Shown: positions 44,048 through 52,027 of the stretch, piece after piece | Position numbering within the stretch: position 1 is the first letter of the stretch | Layout of the letters: every line of letters starts with the position of its first letter | IMG/VR virus record: IMGVR_UViG_3300046533_000456 | Location: 1-52,838 of that record | Length of the DNA: 52,838 nt | Direction: 5' to 3' (one strand) | Source: a virus | Program-made: the position numbers and the translations under genes | Notes under the pieces: model-generated | The model's database searches: none | What the model was told of the DNA's origin: nothing | Seen by the model: only the letters and a program-made list of their open reading frames with translations

Positions 44048-45120
44048 TATCGGACCACCTGAGTGAGCACCGGATAGAAGTCACAGGTCGTGGTCGCGCC
44101 GTCCTCGGCGGTCAGCGTCAGCAGCCCCTGGTTGTCGATCGTCGCACTGACGATCCGCCCAGCCGGGCCGCGATGACCGGGCTCGCCGCGCGGTCCCTGC
44201 TCGCCGGGTTTCCCCGAGCGCCCTTGTGCGGCGAGCAGTTGCCAGTCTGGGCCTGGGCACTCGCCAGGATCGTTGGAGCGGGCCACGAACGAGGCGCCAC
44301 CAGTGGCTACGATATCCAATGCCGAATAGCGCTTCTTCGCGTCGTAGGTGCCCCGCACAGCCAGCGAGCGCCCTTCGGCACCAGCCGTCGCGAGGCAGAG
44401 CCAGTCCGCGTGCGGCGGCGCTCGTCCGGTGTCGCACCGGGCCTGCCAGGTCGCTCCGTCGTGGCTGACAACAGTTCCCTCGTAGTGGACGCCGTCTTGC
44501 CACTGGACAACCACCGGCAGCTTGCCTTGCGGCCCTTCAGGCCCGCGGTCGCCGTCGCGGCCCGGCTGTCCCTGCTCACCCGGCGGCCCGCGCTCGCCTG
44601 GCTCACCGGGCGGTCCCACGAGCGGCAGCTTGGCCAAGGCGGCCTCGACCAAGCGCGTGATGGTCGCCTCATCGGGCGGCGGTCCTGGCGGTCCCTCGGG
44701 ACCACGCTCACCCGGCTGTCCCACACCCGGCGGCCCAGGAAGCCCAGGATCACCCGGAGGACCGACGATGGCTTCACCGTCCTTACCGGGCAATCCCCGC
44801 TCCCCAGGCTCGCCGCGCGCCCCCTGCAAGCCGGTTTCCCCGCGCTCCCCCTTATCACCGGGATAACCCGGTGGTCCCTGGATACACTCGCCGGGCGGCC
44901 CGCGCTCGCCGGGCGGACCCTGCTCACCGTTCTGCAGCGTCGTCAGCCGGGTCACGACGTGCAGCTCCAGCTCGGCTTTCAGCGCCTGCAGCGCGGACAT
45001 CTGCTCGCGCATTTCCGCCAAGGATGCCGCCACAGACAGCTTGACCTCGCGCTCGATCCGAGCAGCGATGGCACCAAGCAGCTCGCCCGCGACATCAAGC
45101 AGCGAGTCGGTGTCGGTCAT
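44047..45120 (-). CDS. Collagen-like protein in the head module
   Basis: A 357-residue protein. The first 60 residues form a coiled coil (LLGAIAARIEREVKLSVAASL…LQALKAELELHVVTRL). Two main G-x-y blocks follow (about 65-145 and 170-205: words such as GPPGERGPPGE, GPQGK), with a third near 310-335, giving a trimeric collagen helix. Between them lies a small beta domain with WLCLATAGAEG. Likely a trimeric spike or fibre on the head or neck. Overlaps the portal gene by 26 bp. Fibres here are unusual; most phages put collagen repeats in tail fibres. Confidence 0.8.
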   Translation of the reverse strand: MTDTDSLLDVAGELLGAIAARIEREVKLSVAASLAEMREQMSALQALKAELELHVVTRLTTLQNGEQGPPGERGPPGECIQGPPGYPGDKGERGETGLQGARGEPGERGLPGKDGEAIVGPPGDPGLPGPPGVGQPGERGPEGPPGPPPDEATITRLVEAALAKLPLVGPPGEPGERGPPGEQGQPGRDGDRGPEGPQGKLPVVVQWQDGVHYEGTVVSHDGATWQARCDTGRAPPHADWLCLATAGAEGRSLAVRGTYDAKKRYSALDIVATGGASFVARSNDPGECPGPDWQLLAAQGRSGKPGEQGPRGEPGHRGPAGRIVSATIDNQGLLTLTAEDGATTTCDFYPVLTQVVR

Positions 45121-46519
45121 AGGCGACGCGGAAAGCGGCGCGGAAGGCAGCACTCTGCTGCTGCTGTTCGTCTGCTGCATTTGGGTCGCCCGTATTAGTG
45201 CCTGTGCCGCCGCCATCGGCAGGAGCTGGCAGGGCTGGCGGCGTCGGTGAAGGCGGCTCCAATGCCGCGCCGTAGCTCAGCGGAACCACTTGCTGTTGCA
45301 CCCGGGGCATGTCGCCGTAGCCGTCTTCGACAGCCGGCAAATCCTCGGAGGCCCGCGCCTCGTCGGGGCTGTAAATGCCCGAGATGACACCGCGCGCCAA
45401 CGCCTCGATGCGCTCACGGTATGCGCTGCGCAACAGCGCCCGAGTGTCCAGCTCGAGGTACTCGTCGGGGACGCCCTTCAGCCCGAACAGCGCGCCGACA
45501 GCCTCCTCGATGTGGTTCAAGGTGAACCCGAGCCCCGAGGCGATCCACGACTGCATCAGCAGCTCGGTCGACGAATAGGTGTTGCCGCCGAGGCCGAGGA
45601 TCTGCAGCGGGATCCGCATCGCCAGCGCGATGTTCTCGTTGGTCATCTTCAGCATTTCGGCGAGCTGGGAATCGACGGCGTTCGTCGTGATCGGGTGCGC
45701 CTTCAATCCGCCTGTCAGGATCGGGGTGCGGCCCGCATTCTCGCCTTGTGTCTGGTCGTCCCACCACGCGCGGAGTTCCTGCGCCTGTTCCCGCTTCATC
45801 ACTGCATCGGTTTCGAGCGTGAAGCTGGGCCGTGCCTGGTTGAGGTAGAAGAAGACCTGTTGCTGGCGGGCCGCGCTCGCCATCGCCAGGTCGACCGTCG
45901 CCGCCAGGATCGGGCTTTCGCCCCGCAGCGGGTGCCGCGGCGTATGCAGCCTGACATGCAGGATATCGCGCGCCGGGATCGGCTGGGAGAGGTCGAACCG
46001 AAGCTGCAGAATCTCGTTGCCGTAGACCGAATAGAAGATCGACCCTTCCTCGGCGATGGTCGCGCGCCCGTCGCGCACCAAGTGCAGTTCGCCAATTTCG
46101 CCGCGGTTGTTGCGAATAGCGATGGCAAAGGCCTCGCCCTTCTCATAGAGGCGCCGGGTAAGGTTCAGGAGGAAATCGCTGATCGTTTGATAGTCGTTCG
46201 GCTGCTTGAGGATGCGCGACAGCGCGGAGTTGACCACCCGCTCACGACCGCCATTGTCGAGGCTGCGCCAGTGAGTGCCGGGGCACATGGGAACGGTTTG
46301 CGAATACGCCGAGACGCAGGCCTCGACCATCGCGCTACGCTCGCCGTAGGGCTGCGGGCGGTAGCCGGTCTGCCACCAATTCCAGTATCGACCGATATCC
46401 GCACCGAGCCACCCGTTGGGCGACGTGCCATCGGTGATCAGATACGGCCCGGGGCGGTACTGCCCTTCAGCAGCCCGCCCCAGCCATGACATGACTTTGG
46501 TGGTAAGCCAGTTAGCCAT
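45095..46519 (-). CDS. Portal protein
   Basis: A 474-residue HK97-type portal protein. Characteristic stretches are RILKQPNDYQTISDFLLNLTRRLYEKGEAFAIAIRN (in part), GEIGELHLVRDGRA, ILHVRLHTPRHPLRGESPI, and the helix with RIPLQILGLGGNTYSSTELLMQSWI, ending in a Pro/Gln-rich tail. Start by TGATG overlap with the small acidic gene. It forms the dodecameric DNA gate and binds terminase. Usual length for the family. Confidence 0.9.
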   Translation of the reverse strand: MANWLTTKVMSWLGRAAEGQYRPGPYLITDGTSPNGWLGADIGRYWNWWQTGYRPQPYGERSAMVEACVSAYSQTVPMCPGTHWRSLDNGGRERVVNSALSRILKQPNDYQTISDFLLNLTRRLYEKGEAFAIAIRNNRGEIGELHLVRDGRATIAEEGSIFYSVYGNEILQLRFDLSQPIPARDILHVRLHTPRHPLRGESPILAATVDLAMASAARQQQVFFYLNQARPSFTLETDAVMKREQAQELRAWWDDQTQGENAGRTPILTGGLKAHPITTNAVDSQLAEMLKMTNENIALAMRIPLQILGLGGNTYSSTELLMQSWIASGLGFTLNHIEEAVGALFGLKGVPDEYLELDTRALLRSAYRERIEALARGVISGIYSPDEARASEDLPAVEDGYGDMPRVQQQVVPLSYGAALEPPSPTPPALPAPADGGGTGTNTGDPNAADEQQQQSAAFRAAFRVAYDRHRLAA

Positions 46520-46695
46520 CAGCGGGTCTTGTAGCGATCCCGCACTTTGGCTGGGCGCATCTCGCGGGTGTGCTTGGCTTGCGCCTCCTGCTCTGCTGGT
46601 GCCGGATCGCCGCCTTCGCCTTCGCCTTCGCCTTGGTGTTCGCCTTCGTGTTCTTGCTCCTCTTCCTCGGGAGCAGGCTTCGGATCGCTCATCAT
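46519..46695 (-). CDS. Small highly acidic protein
   Basis: A 58-residue protein with EEEEQEHEGEHQGEGEGEGG (residues about 11-30) and a basic tail (RPAKVRDRYKTR). Two adjacent ATG codons follow GAGG; the first (46695) is used. Charge polarity suggests a flexible linker or scaffold-like accessory to portal or capsid. The encoding DNA is a GAA/GGA-rich stretch, so slippage-prone. Confidence 0.5.
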   Translation of the reverse strand: MMSDPKPAPEEEEQEHEGEHQGEGEGEGGDPAPAEQEAQAKHTREMRPAKVRDRYKTR

Positions 46696-46703
46696 GGCAG
46701 ACC

Positions 46704-47276
46704 TCACTTTCTGGACGTGGAGGGGTCGCTGCGGGCCGCCCGCGAAGCCGCGATCGCAACGGCATTCGACGGAGGCGCGGCGGTCCCGCCGATCGCGTTG
46801 GTCGCGGTGACCACGCAGCTAATGCTGTGCCCGACGTCGCTCTCGGTTACGACGTAGCTCGGGCCGGAGCCACATTGCTCCGTCCCATCACGCATCCATT
46901 GGCCGCTGTAATGGGTAGGCTCGCCGTTCCAATTCCCCATCGTGCAAGTCAGGGTGTCGCCCGGCCCGGCGGTCATCGGCTGCACGCTCGGCACATCGAC
47001 GTTTTCCGGCGCGGTTTCATCCTCACCGACACCGTGCGCGTCGAGCTTGAACCCGTCGGCCTCGTCCTGCGTCGGCGACGGCGGATCGGGGTCCGCGGGC
47101 GCGGCCAGCGCTGCGGTTTCAACCGCCGGGCTGTGCGACTTGAACCCGTTGGCCTCGGCCTGCGTCGGCGCTGGCGGATCGGCGACACCCGATCGAGTAT
47201 CCTTCGGCCTTGCCACGTCTCGATGCGCTGGCGGCAGCGGCGTGTCCCTGTGGGCCGTCTCCCTGGTGCTTTCCAT
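46704..47276 (-). CDS. Ig-like decoration protein
   Basis: A 190-residue protein preceded by AAAGGA. The N-terminal half is linker-like with a repeated word (APTQAEANGFK and SPTQDEADGFK). Residues about 95-165 form a bacterial/phage Ig-like beta-sandwich (PGDTLTCTMGNWNGEPTHYSGQW and YVVTESDVGHSISCVVTATNAIGG, in part) with two Cys that may bond. Located straight after the capsid gene and its terminator, so it is a probable capsid surface decoration protein that attaches to host or mucus glycans. Confidence 0.7.
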   Translation of the reverse strand: MESTRETAHRDTPLPPAHRDVARPKDTRSGVADPPAPTQAEANGFKSHSPAVETAALAAPADPDPPSPTQDEADGFKLDAHGVGEDETAPENVDVPSVQPMTAGPGDTLTCTMGNWNGEPTHYSGQWMRDGTEQCGSGPSYVVTESDVGHSISCVVTATNAIGGTAAPPSNAVAIAASRAARSDPSTSRK

Positions 47277-47303
47277 GTCTTCGTCCTTTCTCGGAAGCGG
47301 TCA

Positions 47304-47333
47304 GCAAAAGGACGGCGGGACCGAAGCCCCGCC
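47304..47333 (-). terminator. Terminator after the capsid gene
   Basis: On the transcribed strand GGCGGGGC pairs with GTCCCGCC (one G-U) closing a TTCG tetraloop at 47314-47333, followed by GTCCTTTT. It separates the capsid gene (stop 47351) from the decoration gene (start 47276). A leaky terminator here would set capsid protein above the minor head proteins. Confidence 0.65.
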
Positions 47334-47350
47334 GCCCACGCCGAAAACGC

Positions 47351-49288
47351 TTATGGCCCCCAGTTCACCCCGGTCATGTATTGCACCATGCCGGGCCGCC
47401 TCATCGCCCAGGTGACATTGGCCAACATCCTGATCGCGATCTGCGCGGTCTGGAACATCGACTGCACCGGAGCGGCGACAACCGGCGGGGTGCCAGCAGT
47501 GCCGATGTTGAGCGGGGTGGTGTCCTCCATGTGCACGGTCGCGACCTCGCTGATCTCGAATTCGGGCGCGCCCGAAACGGACACGAAGTCCACAGCATCG
47601 ATCATGTACACCGACCCTGACGGGATCGAGGTCGACTCGATGACCGCGAAGCGCTGGGTGAACTGACTGGCCCACCCGAACTGGACGCCGGTCGGACCTG
47701 GCGCAAAGATCAGTTGCTGCCCCTGCGCCGGGTTCATCAGCATCGCCAGCTTGCGACCCGCATTAACCGCGTAGAACGGGTTCGTCAGCGCCTGGATGTC
47801 GGCCAAGATCGCCGCGTAGCCCTTCGCGGTCGAAGCGGTAACCGCCACCACACCGTTGGTCAGGCCCGCTGGGCGGGTCGTGGACGTCGGAGCGGCATCG
47901 AGCAGCAGCGCATCGATGTTGATCGAGGTGTCGTCCGCGATAGCCTCGCGAATAATCCCTTCGATCGCCGGGTTGGAGTACATCGCGATTTCGCGCGAAA
48001 ACACCGACAAGCCGCCGACTTTGTGGGGATACAACGTGATGCTCGTCGTCCCCAACCTGCGCACCGGAATCGGCGCACCTTCGGCCACGAACGAGCCACC
48101 GATCGACGGGGTGGTCGTCCTCGAGGGGATCTTGATCGATCCCGCATTCGCGCCGAAAGTCAGCGACGTGCCCATGCCCGCAAGCGGCTGGAACACGCTG
48201 ACCGGCGTCAGCACTTGCAGGAAATCGGCCTGCCCGAGCTGAACCAAATCCATCGCCCATCCGGGTGTGGTCGTGGTCGCCCCTGCTATCGCGGCACGGG
48301 TGACGACTGCCGTCAGATCGTGGTCCGGGTAGCGTTCGTGCAGCACATCGTCGATCGAGCGATGGGTGACCTGGGAGATGAACTTGACCACCATCGCCCG
48401 GGCGAGAAGCTCGCCAGGAGCGAGATCCTTGACCGCCATGCCGAGCGGTGGGCGACGAGCAACTCCCGTCCCCGCCGCCTGCTGTTGCTGCTGCTGCCCC
48501 AGCCCCTGATCGACAGCCCGTTGCGCCAGCGCTTTTTCGGTGCGCTGTAGCGAGGCGAGCCGTTCCTCGTGTTCACCGATCTCCTCTTGCAGCAGATCGG
48601 CTTCCGCCGTGTCGTGATCTGGGTCGCGTGTAAGTTCGATAAGCGCATCACGGGCAGCGTTGAGCATGAGCTGCCGGTCCTCGATCTGTCTTCCGACAGG
48701 AGTTGGTTGTCCGTTCATCGGGATCGCCCTTCTGCTTGGCGATTGACGTTCGGCTTGCCCGCCGCGGTTTAGTGCCAGGCCGTCTCGGCTTCGTGCTTGC
48801 CCGCTGAAGACGAGGGACATGGTTTCATGTGAAACATGCAGTGACTTCGCCACTTGCAGTGCCGCCGGGTTGGCGGGCACGCTGACGATCGACGTTTCGA
48901 GCAGCTCCTGTTTGGTGTAGCGCTGCCCGCCGTAAGGGTCTTTCGGGTCGATAGCCTCAGACTCGATCGGGTAAAACCCGACCGACGTCGCGCGCAGGAT
49001 GTCCTGCTCGATCAGGTTGATGATTTCATCGACGCGTTGGGAGGTGCCGCGGGCCGCCGGGACAAAATCACCGAGCAGCTTGCCGCCCTCGGTGCGGACG
49101 TTCGCCCAGGTGCCGATCGGAAAGCTGCCCTGATGCCCGAACAGCGCGATCGGGTTGCGCCGAAAGTTGTCGAGCATCCAGCCGGTCGGCTCGATGATGT
49201 CACCGTAGCGGTCGACCGTCGCGTCGCTGAGAATATAGGTCATCGACCCCGCGACCTTGCCGGTCACGACTTTGCGGATGGTGTCCAC
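47351..49288 (-). CDS. Fused prohead protease-major capsid protein
   Basis: A 645-residue protein. Residues 1-150 are an S78-type prohead protease with His52 (LFGHQGSF) and Ser102 (RATSVGFYP). A Gln/Arg-rich linker (about 195-285, containing QQQQQQ) acts as delta/scaffold domain. Residues 290-645 are an HK97-fold major capsid (ITLYPHKVGGLSVFSREIAMYSNPAIE; FYAVNAGRKLAMLMNPAQGQQL, in part). The start is set at GTG 49288 rather than ATG 49300, because aligning the leader with those of the tail tube and chaperone puts GATGGAG in the ribosome-site position. Self-cleavage should release mature capsid protein. Confidence 0.9.
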   Translation of the reverse strand: MDTIRKVVTGKVAGSMTYILSDATVDRYGDIIEPTGWMLDNFRRNPIALFGHQGSFPIGTWANVRTEGGKLLGDFVPAARGTSQRVDEIINLIEQDILRATSVGFYPIESEAIDPKDPYGGQRYTKQELLETSIVSVPANPAALQVAKSLHVSHETMSLVFSGQARSRDGLALNRGGQAERQSPSRRAIPMNGQPTPVGRQIEDRQLMLNAARDALIELTRDPDHDTAEADLLQEEIGEHEERLASLQRTEKALAQRAVDQGLGQQQQQQAAGTGVARRPPLGMAVKDLAPGELLARAMVVKFISQVTHRSIDDVLHERYPDHDLTAVVTRAAIAGATTTTPGWAMDLVQLGQADFLQVLTPVSVFQPLAGMGTSLTFGANAGSIKIPSRTTTPSIGGSFVAEGAPIPVRRLGTTSITLYPHKVGGLSVFSREIAMYSNPAIEGIIREAIADDTSINIDALLLDAAPTSTTRPAGLTNGVVAVTASTAKGYAAILADIQALTNPFYAVNAGRKLAMLMNPAQGQQLIFAPGPTGVQFGWASQFTQRFAVIESTSIPSGSVYMIDAVDFVSVSGAPEFEISEVATVHMEDTTPLNIGTAGTPPVVAAPVQSMFQTAQIAIRMLANVTWAMRRPGMVQYMTGVNWGP

Positions 49289-49310
49289 CGCAAGCTCCAT
49301 CGTAGGGACA

Positions 49311-49330
49311 GGCGCGCTTCACAGCGGGCC
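49311..49330 (-). promoter_or_regulatory. Conserved GNRA hairpin, copy A (upstream of capsid)
   Basis: On the transcribed strand GGCCCGCT pairs with AGCGCGCC around GTGA, with the C-C mismatch shared by copies B and C. CTGTCCCT and GATGGAG follow, then the GTG start. Three copies upstream of three major structural genes point to a shared RNA-level control. Confidence 0.7.
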
Positions 49331-49352
49331 ACGGGAAGTTAGGTTTCGGCCT

Positions 49353-49466
49353 TTACGGCCAGTCGTCGTCGAACTCGCTATCGGGCGGCGGCGGCGGTCG
49401 CTCGAGCGCCCAGCCGATCAGCAACAGGAAAACGGCGCCGATCAGCGCCAGGAACAGCCACGTCAG
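49353..49466 (-). CDS. Small membrane protein with possible CTG start
   Basis: A 37-residue frame: TWLFLALIGAVFLLLIGWAL followed by ERPPPPPDSEFDDDWP. One transmembrane helix, then a proline hinge and an acidic tail. The frame has no ATG, GTG or TTG start. The CTG at 49466 overlaps the preceding TGA as CTGA, mimicking the ATGA coupling used elsewhere here. The protein-like sequence argues for translation. Could be a holin-like or capsid-proximal membrane protein. Confidence 0.45.
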   Translation of the reverse strand: MTWLFLALIGAVFLLLIGWALERPPPPPDSEFDDDWP

Positions 49467-49624
49467 CCGCGCAGCCCTGGCAGGAAGATGAACAAGCCGA
49501 GCAGTAACACCGCAGTAAACGCCAGAAAGATGTATGACGAGGCATACGGAGCCAGCGGCGGGATCGGCAAGATGGTCAAAAACCAGATGAACATCGTTAC
49601 CGTGAAAAGTATCTCGAGGATCAT
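49463..49624 (-). CDS. Small two-helix membrane protein
   Basis: A 53-residue protein: ILEILFTVTMFIWFLTILPI, a short PPLAPYAS turn, and SYIFLAFTAVLLLGLFIFL. It resembles a class II holin in layout, with two transmembrane helices and both ends on the same side, but sits between terminase and capsid genes rather than next to the endolysin. Preceded by AGAAGGA. Function unproven. Confidence 0.55.
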   Translation of the reverse strand: MILEILFTVTMFIWFLTILPIPPLAPYASSYIFLAFTAVLLLGLFIFLPGLRG

Positions 49625-49638
49625 TGCCCTATCCTTCT

Positions 49639-51177
49639 TCAAACGACCATCGAGTAGACGTCGAGTTCGGGTTCGCTGAGCGGCGCCACACCGACCGCCA
49701 TCAGCAGCGCGACCATGCCATCGATCCGCCTGGTGTTTTCGCTCTTGGTGAGCTTGCGTGAGCCTGCCGGATCGGTTTTGACGACGGCGTTCGCAGCGCA
49801 CATCTTCAACACGGGCTGGTCGCCGTGGGCCATGCGACCGTTCAGCAGCTCGGCCTCGAGGTCGCGCATGGCGGGCGACATCGACTGGAAGCCCTGCCCG
49901 AACTCGACGAAGATCTCGTCGATCTCGGCATCGTCGAATCCGGCTTTCAGCAACCAAGGCCGCAAGTGCCGGAAGCCCCACCGATCGAATGCTAATTTGC
50001 GAATATCTAATTCGCGGACCAGCTCTCGCAGGTAGATCGCGACGTACTCGTAGTCGACCGACTTGCCCGGTGCGGCCCGCAGATGCCCTTGCTTGTACCA
50101 AAGGTCATACGGCACCCGGTCTTTGCGGCTCTTCTCGGCCAGTCCTTCCTCGGGCAACCAGAAGGTCGGGTGGATTTGCCAAATCTCGTCGACGCGCCCG
50201 ATCAGCACCAGGGCGGTCAGATCGTTGACCGCCGAGAGGTCGAGGCCGCCGTAGACCGGCACGTCGTCGATCGGCAGAGCGTCGGCCCCGCAGCGCTCCC
50301 AGACGCTCAACGGGATGAACGGCGCGGAGGCCTCGACCCGCTGGTTGAGCACGTAGTTGCGATACTCGGCTTCCCGGCTCGGCATCCGCCGTGCATCCTC
50401 GGCCATCGCCAGCACTTCCACTGTGTTCTGGAACGCGCCATAGGCCGGGTTGGCCTTGCGGATTGTGTCCTCTTCGAACGGGTCGTCGTCGATCGGCGCG
50501 GTGTAGAGGCTGACGACAACGCGATCGTCGTTGCCGGCCACAGCGTCATCGATCAGTACCGAGAGCAGATCGCCGTCGTGCGGTGCCTGCGTGCTGATGA
50601 TGATCGTCAGCGGGGCGATCTGCGCGGCGGTCGCCGTCTCGAGCGCTTCGTACAATTGGCTGCGCGGTCCCCGCACCTGGCCGAGTTCGTCGTGGACCGA
50701 GAACACCGGGCTTAACCCGAAAGCGGTCGCGGCTTCCGCCGACAGTGCGCGGTAGACGGTTCCGAGGCTCGCGCAGACCAGTTGCTTGGGGGTTTCGTGG
50801 ATCGAAACGACCTCGCTAAGCGCAACGCCGCCATCGGGCGGCGGGGACTGGCGGACGATCTTCGCCGCCAAGTCGAACAGGATTGCGGCCTGCTGACGCG
50901 ACTGAGCGGTGCTGTAGAGCTGCGAGTTAGGCCGGGCCTCGGGACCGCAGAGGTGCAGCAGCAACAGGCAGCTCGCCAGGGCAGTCTTGCCGTTCTTGCG
51001 CCCGAAACTGAGGATCGCGCGCCGCGTGCCCGACGGGTTGTCGTAGATCCGCCGCAGTTCGTCCTTCTGCCAGCCCTGCAGCTTGATCGGTCGACCGCCG
51101 TACTGCCCCTCGGGGACGATGCAGTACTTCTGGATCCATTTGATGTTTCGTTCGGCCCGAGTCTCTACGCTTCCCAC
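49639..51177 (-). CDS. terL: Terminase large subunit
   Basis: A 512-residue protein. The ATPase half has the phage Walker A variant FGRKNGKTALA (58-68) and Walker B FSVHDE (159-164). The nuclease half carries GGLDLS (first catalytic Asp) and FDRWGFR further on. HK97-type TerL. Start set at the GTG 51177, inside the end of terS; an ATG at 51354 would add 59 low-complexity residues and overlap terS by 190 bp. The enzyme cuts and packages phage DNA with the portal. Confidence 0.9.
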   Translation of the reverse strand: MGSVETRAERNIKWIQKYCIVPEGQYGGRPIKLQGWQKDELRRIYDNPSGTRRAILSFGRKNGKTALASCLLLLHLCGPEARPNSQLYSTAQSRQQAAILFDLAAKIVRQSPPPDGGVALSEVVSIHETPKQLVCASLGTVYRALSAEAATAFGLSPVFSVHDELGQVRGPRSQLYEALETATAAQIAPLTIIISTQAPHDGDLLSVLIDDAVAGNDDRVVVSLYTAPIDDDPFEEDTIRKANPAYGAFQNTVEVLAMAEDARRMPSREAEYRNYVLNQRVEASAPFIPLSVWERCGADALPIDDVPVYGGLDLSAVNDLTALVLIGRVDEIWQIHPTFWLPEEGLAEKSRKDRVPYDLWYKQGHLRAAPGKSVDYEYVAIYLRELVRELDIRKLAFDRWGFRHLRPWLLKAGFDDAEIDEIFVEFGQGFQSMSPAMRDLEAELLNGRMAHGDQPVLKMCAANAVVKTDPAGSRKLTKSENTRRIDGMVALLMAVGVAPLSEPELDVYSMVV

Positions 51178-51608
51178 GGCATCGCCGCGGCCTTTGGTGC
51201 CTTTGCTGCGGCTCTGGCCGCCGCGTGCGGCACGTACCGGGACTGATTTGTCAGCCGTAGCTTGGTTGCCAGCGTCGCCGCGCCGCGAACCTCTTCGGCG
51301 CGCATTCGCAGCAGGAGCTGATAGCGCTTTACCGCCTGGATGTTTCGTGGCCATGAGGAGCTGGAGGTGTGCTTGTTGATGTGCTCGTTGATCCGCTCGG
51401 CGGCTTCACGGTGGCGACAGTAATCGGCGAGCATTCCGCGGAGGGCGCCACTGTTGAAGAAGGCGACATCCTCGCTGGCGACGACCTCGCGCCAGATGTC
51501 GGCTTGCCGCTCGGTGAAGTGCTCGGGCGGATCGGGCCGTCTACCGAACGCGCCAGTGACGATGACGGCGGCGGTTTCGGCGGCTGATCGGCGGCCTCGC
51601 GTCCTCAT
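51165..51608 (-). CDS. terS: Terminase small subunit
   Basis: A 147-residue protein with the P27-type small terminase layout: a basic, Ala-rich start, PPEHFTERQADIWREVVASED, then a central helix pair (LRGMLADYCRHREAAERINEHINKH, in part) and an Ala/Lys C-terminus. It recognises packaging sites and activates TerL. Its stop lies a few bases inside the TerL start, and its start overlaps the HNH gene stop (ATGA). Confidence 0.8.
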   Translation of the reverse strand: MRTRGRRSAAETAAVIVTGAFGRRPDPPEHFTERQADIWREVVASEDVAFFNSGALRGMLADYCRHREAAERINEHINKHTSSSSWPRNIQAVKRYQLLLRMRAEEVRGAATLATKLRLTNQSRYVPHAAARAAAKAPKAAAMPWEA

Positions 51609-52027
51609 CGCCGGTTCCAGTGGTGGTCAGGGTCCAACGGTGTCCCGTCTGGCCGTACACCCGTGATGACGATCCGTTCCTGCCGTTCGCCGGTCTTGTT
51701 CGTGCTGAATCTCTCCCGGTGAGCCTGGTTGTCGCACCGAGCGCAGAGCGTGCGCAGGTTGGACAAGTCCCTCGTCAGCTCCGGGTGCGTCGCCCGCGGC
51801 TTGATGTGGTCGACGCGAGACGCGCCGGGACGGCTGACATCGATGCCGCACTTCACGCAGCGGTAATGGTCGCGTTCAAGCGCGAGCGCGCGGAGACGTT
51901 GCCAGGCGGCTGTGTGCAGGAATGCTTTGCTCAATTGCGTCCGCAAGGACGGGGCAAATCGCCCTTGTCCACAAGATGTTGTATTCTGCTGCGCAAGGTT
52001 TCCCGCATTGTCAAGCGGAAACCGCAT
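51605..52027 (-). CDS. HNH endonuclease next to terminase
   Basis: A 140-residue protein. HNH core: HYRCVKCGIDVSRPGASRVDHIKPRATHPEL (in part) with CxxC zinc pairs at RCVKCG and LCARCDNQAH. An HNH protein just upstream of terS-terL is standard in HK97-type phages and is needed for cos or headful cutting with terminase. Start at 52027 is the first ATG near the end of the upstream NusG-like gene, which it overlaps by 17 bp. Confidence 0.85.
   Translation of the reverse strand: MRFPLDNAGNLAQQNTTSCGQGRFAPSLRTQLSKAFLHTAAWQRLRALALERDHYRCVKCGIDVSRPGASRVDHIKPRATHPELTRDLSNLRTLCARCDNQAHRERFSTNKTGERQERIVITGVRPDGTPLDPDHHWNRR

Noticed and set aside
51178-51354. Longer N-terminus for the large terminase starting at an ATG 59 codons earlier
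   Set aside because: The added residues are low-complexity Arg/Gly/Ala and would overlap the small terminase by 190 bp; conserved sequence begins after the GTG at 51177.
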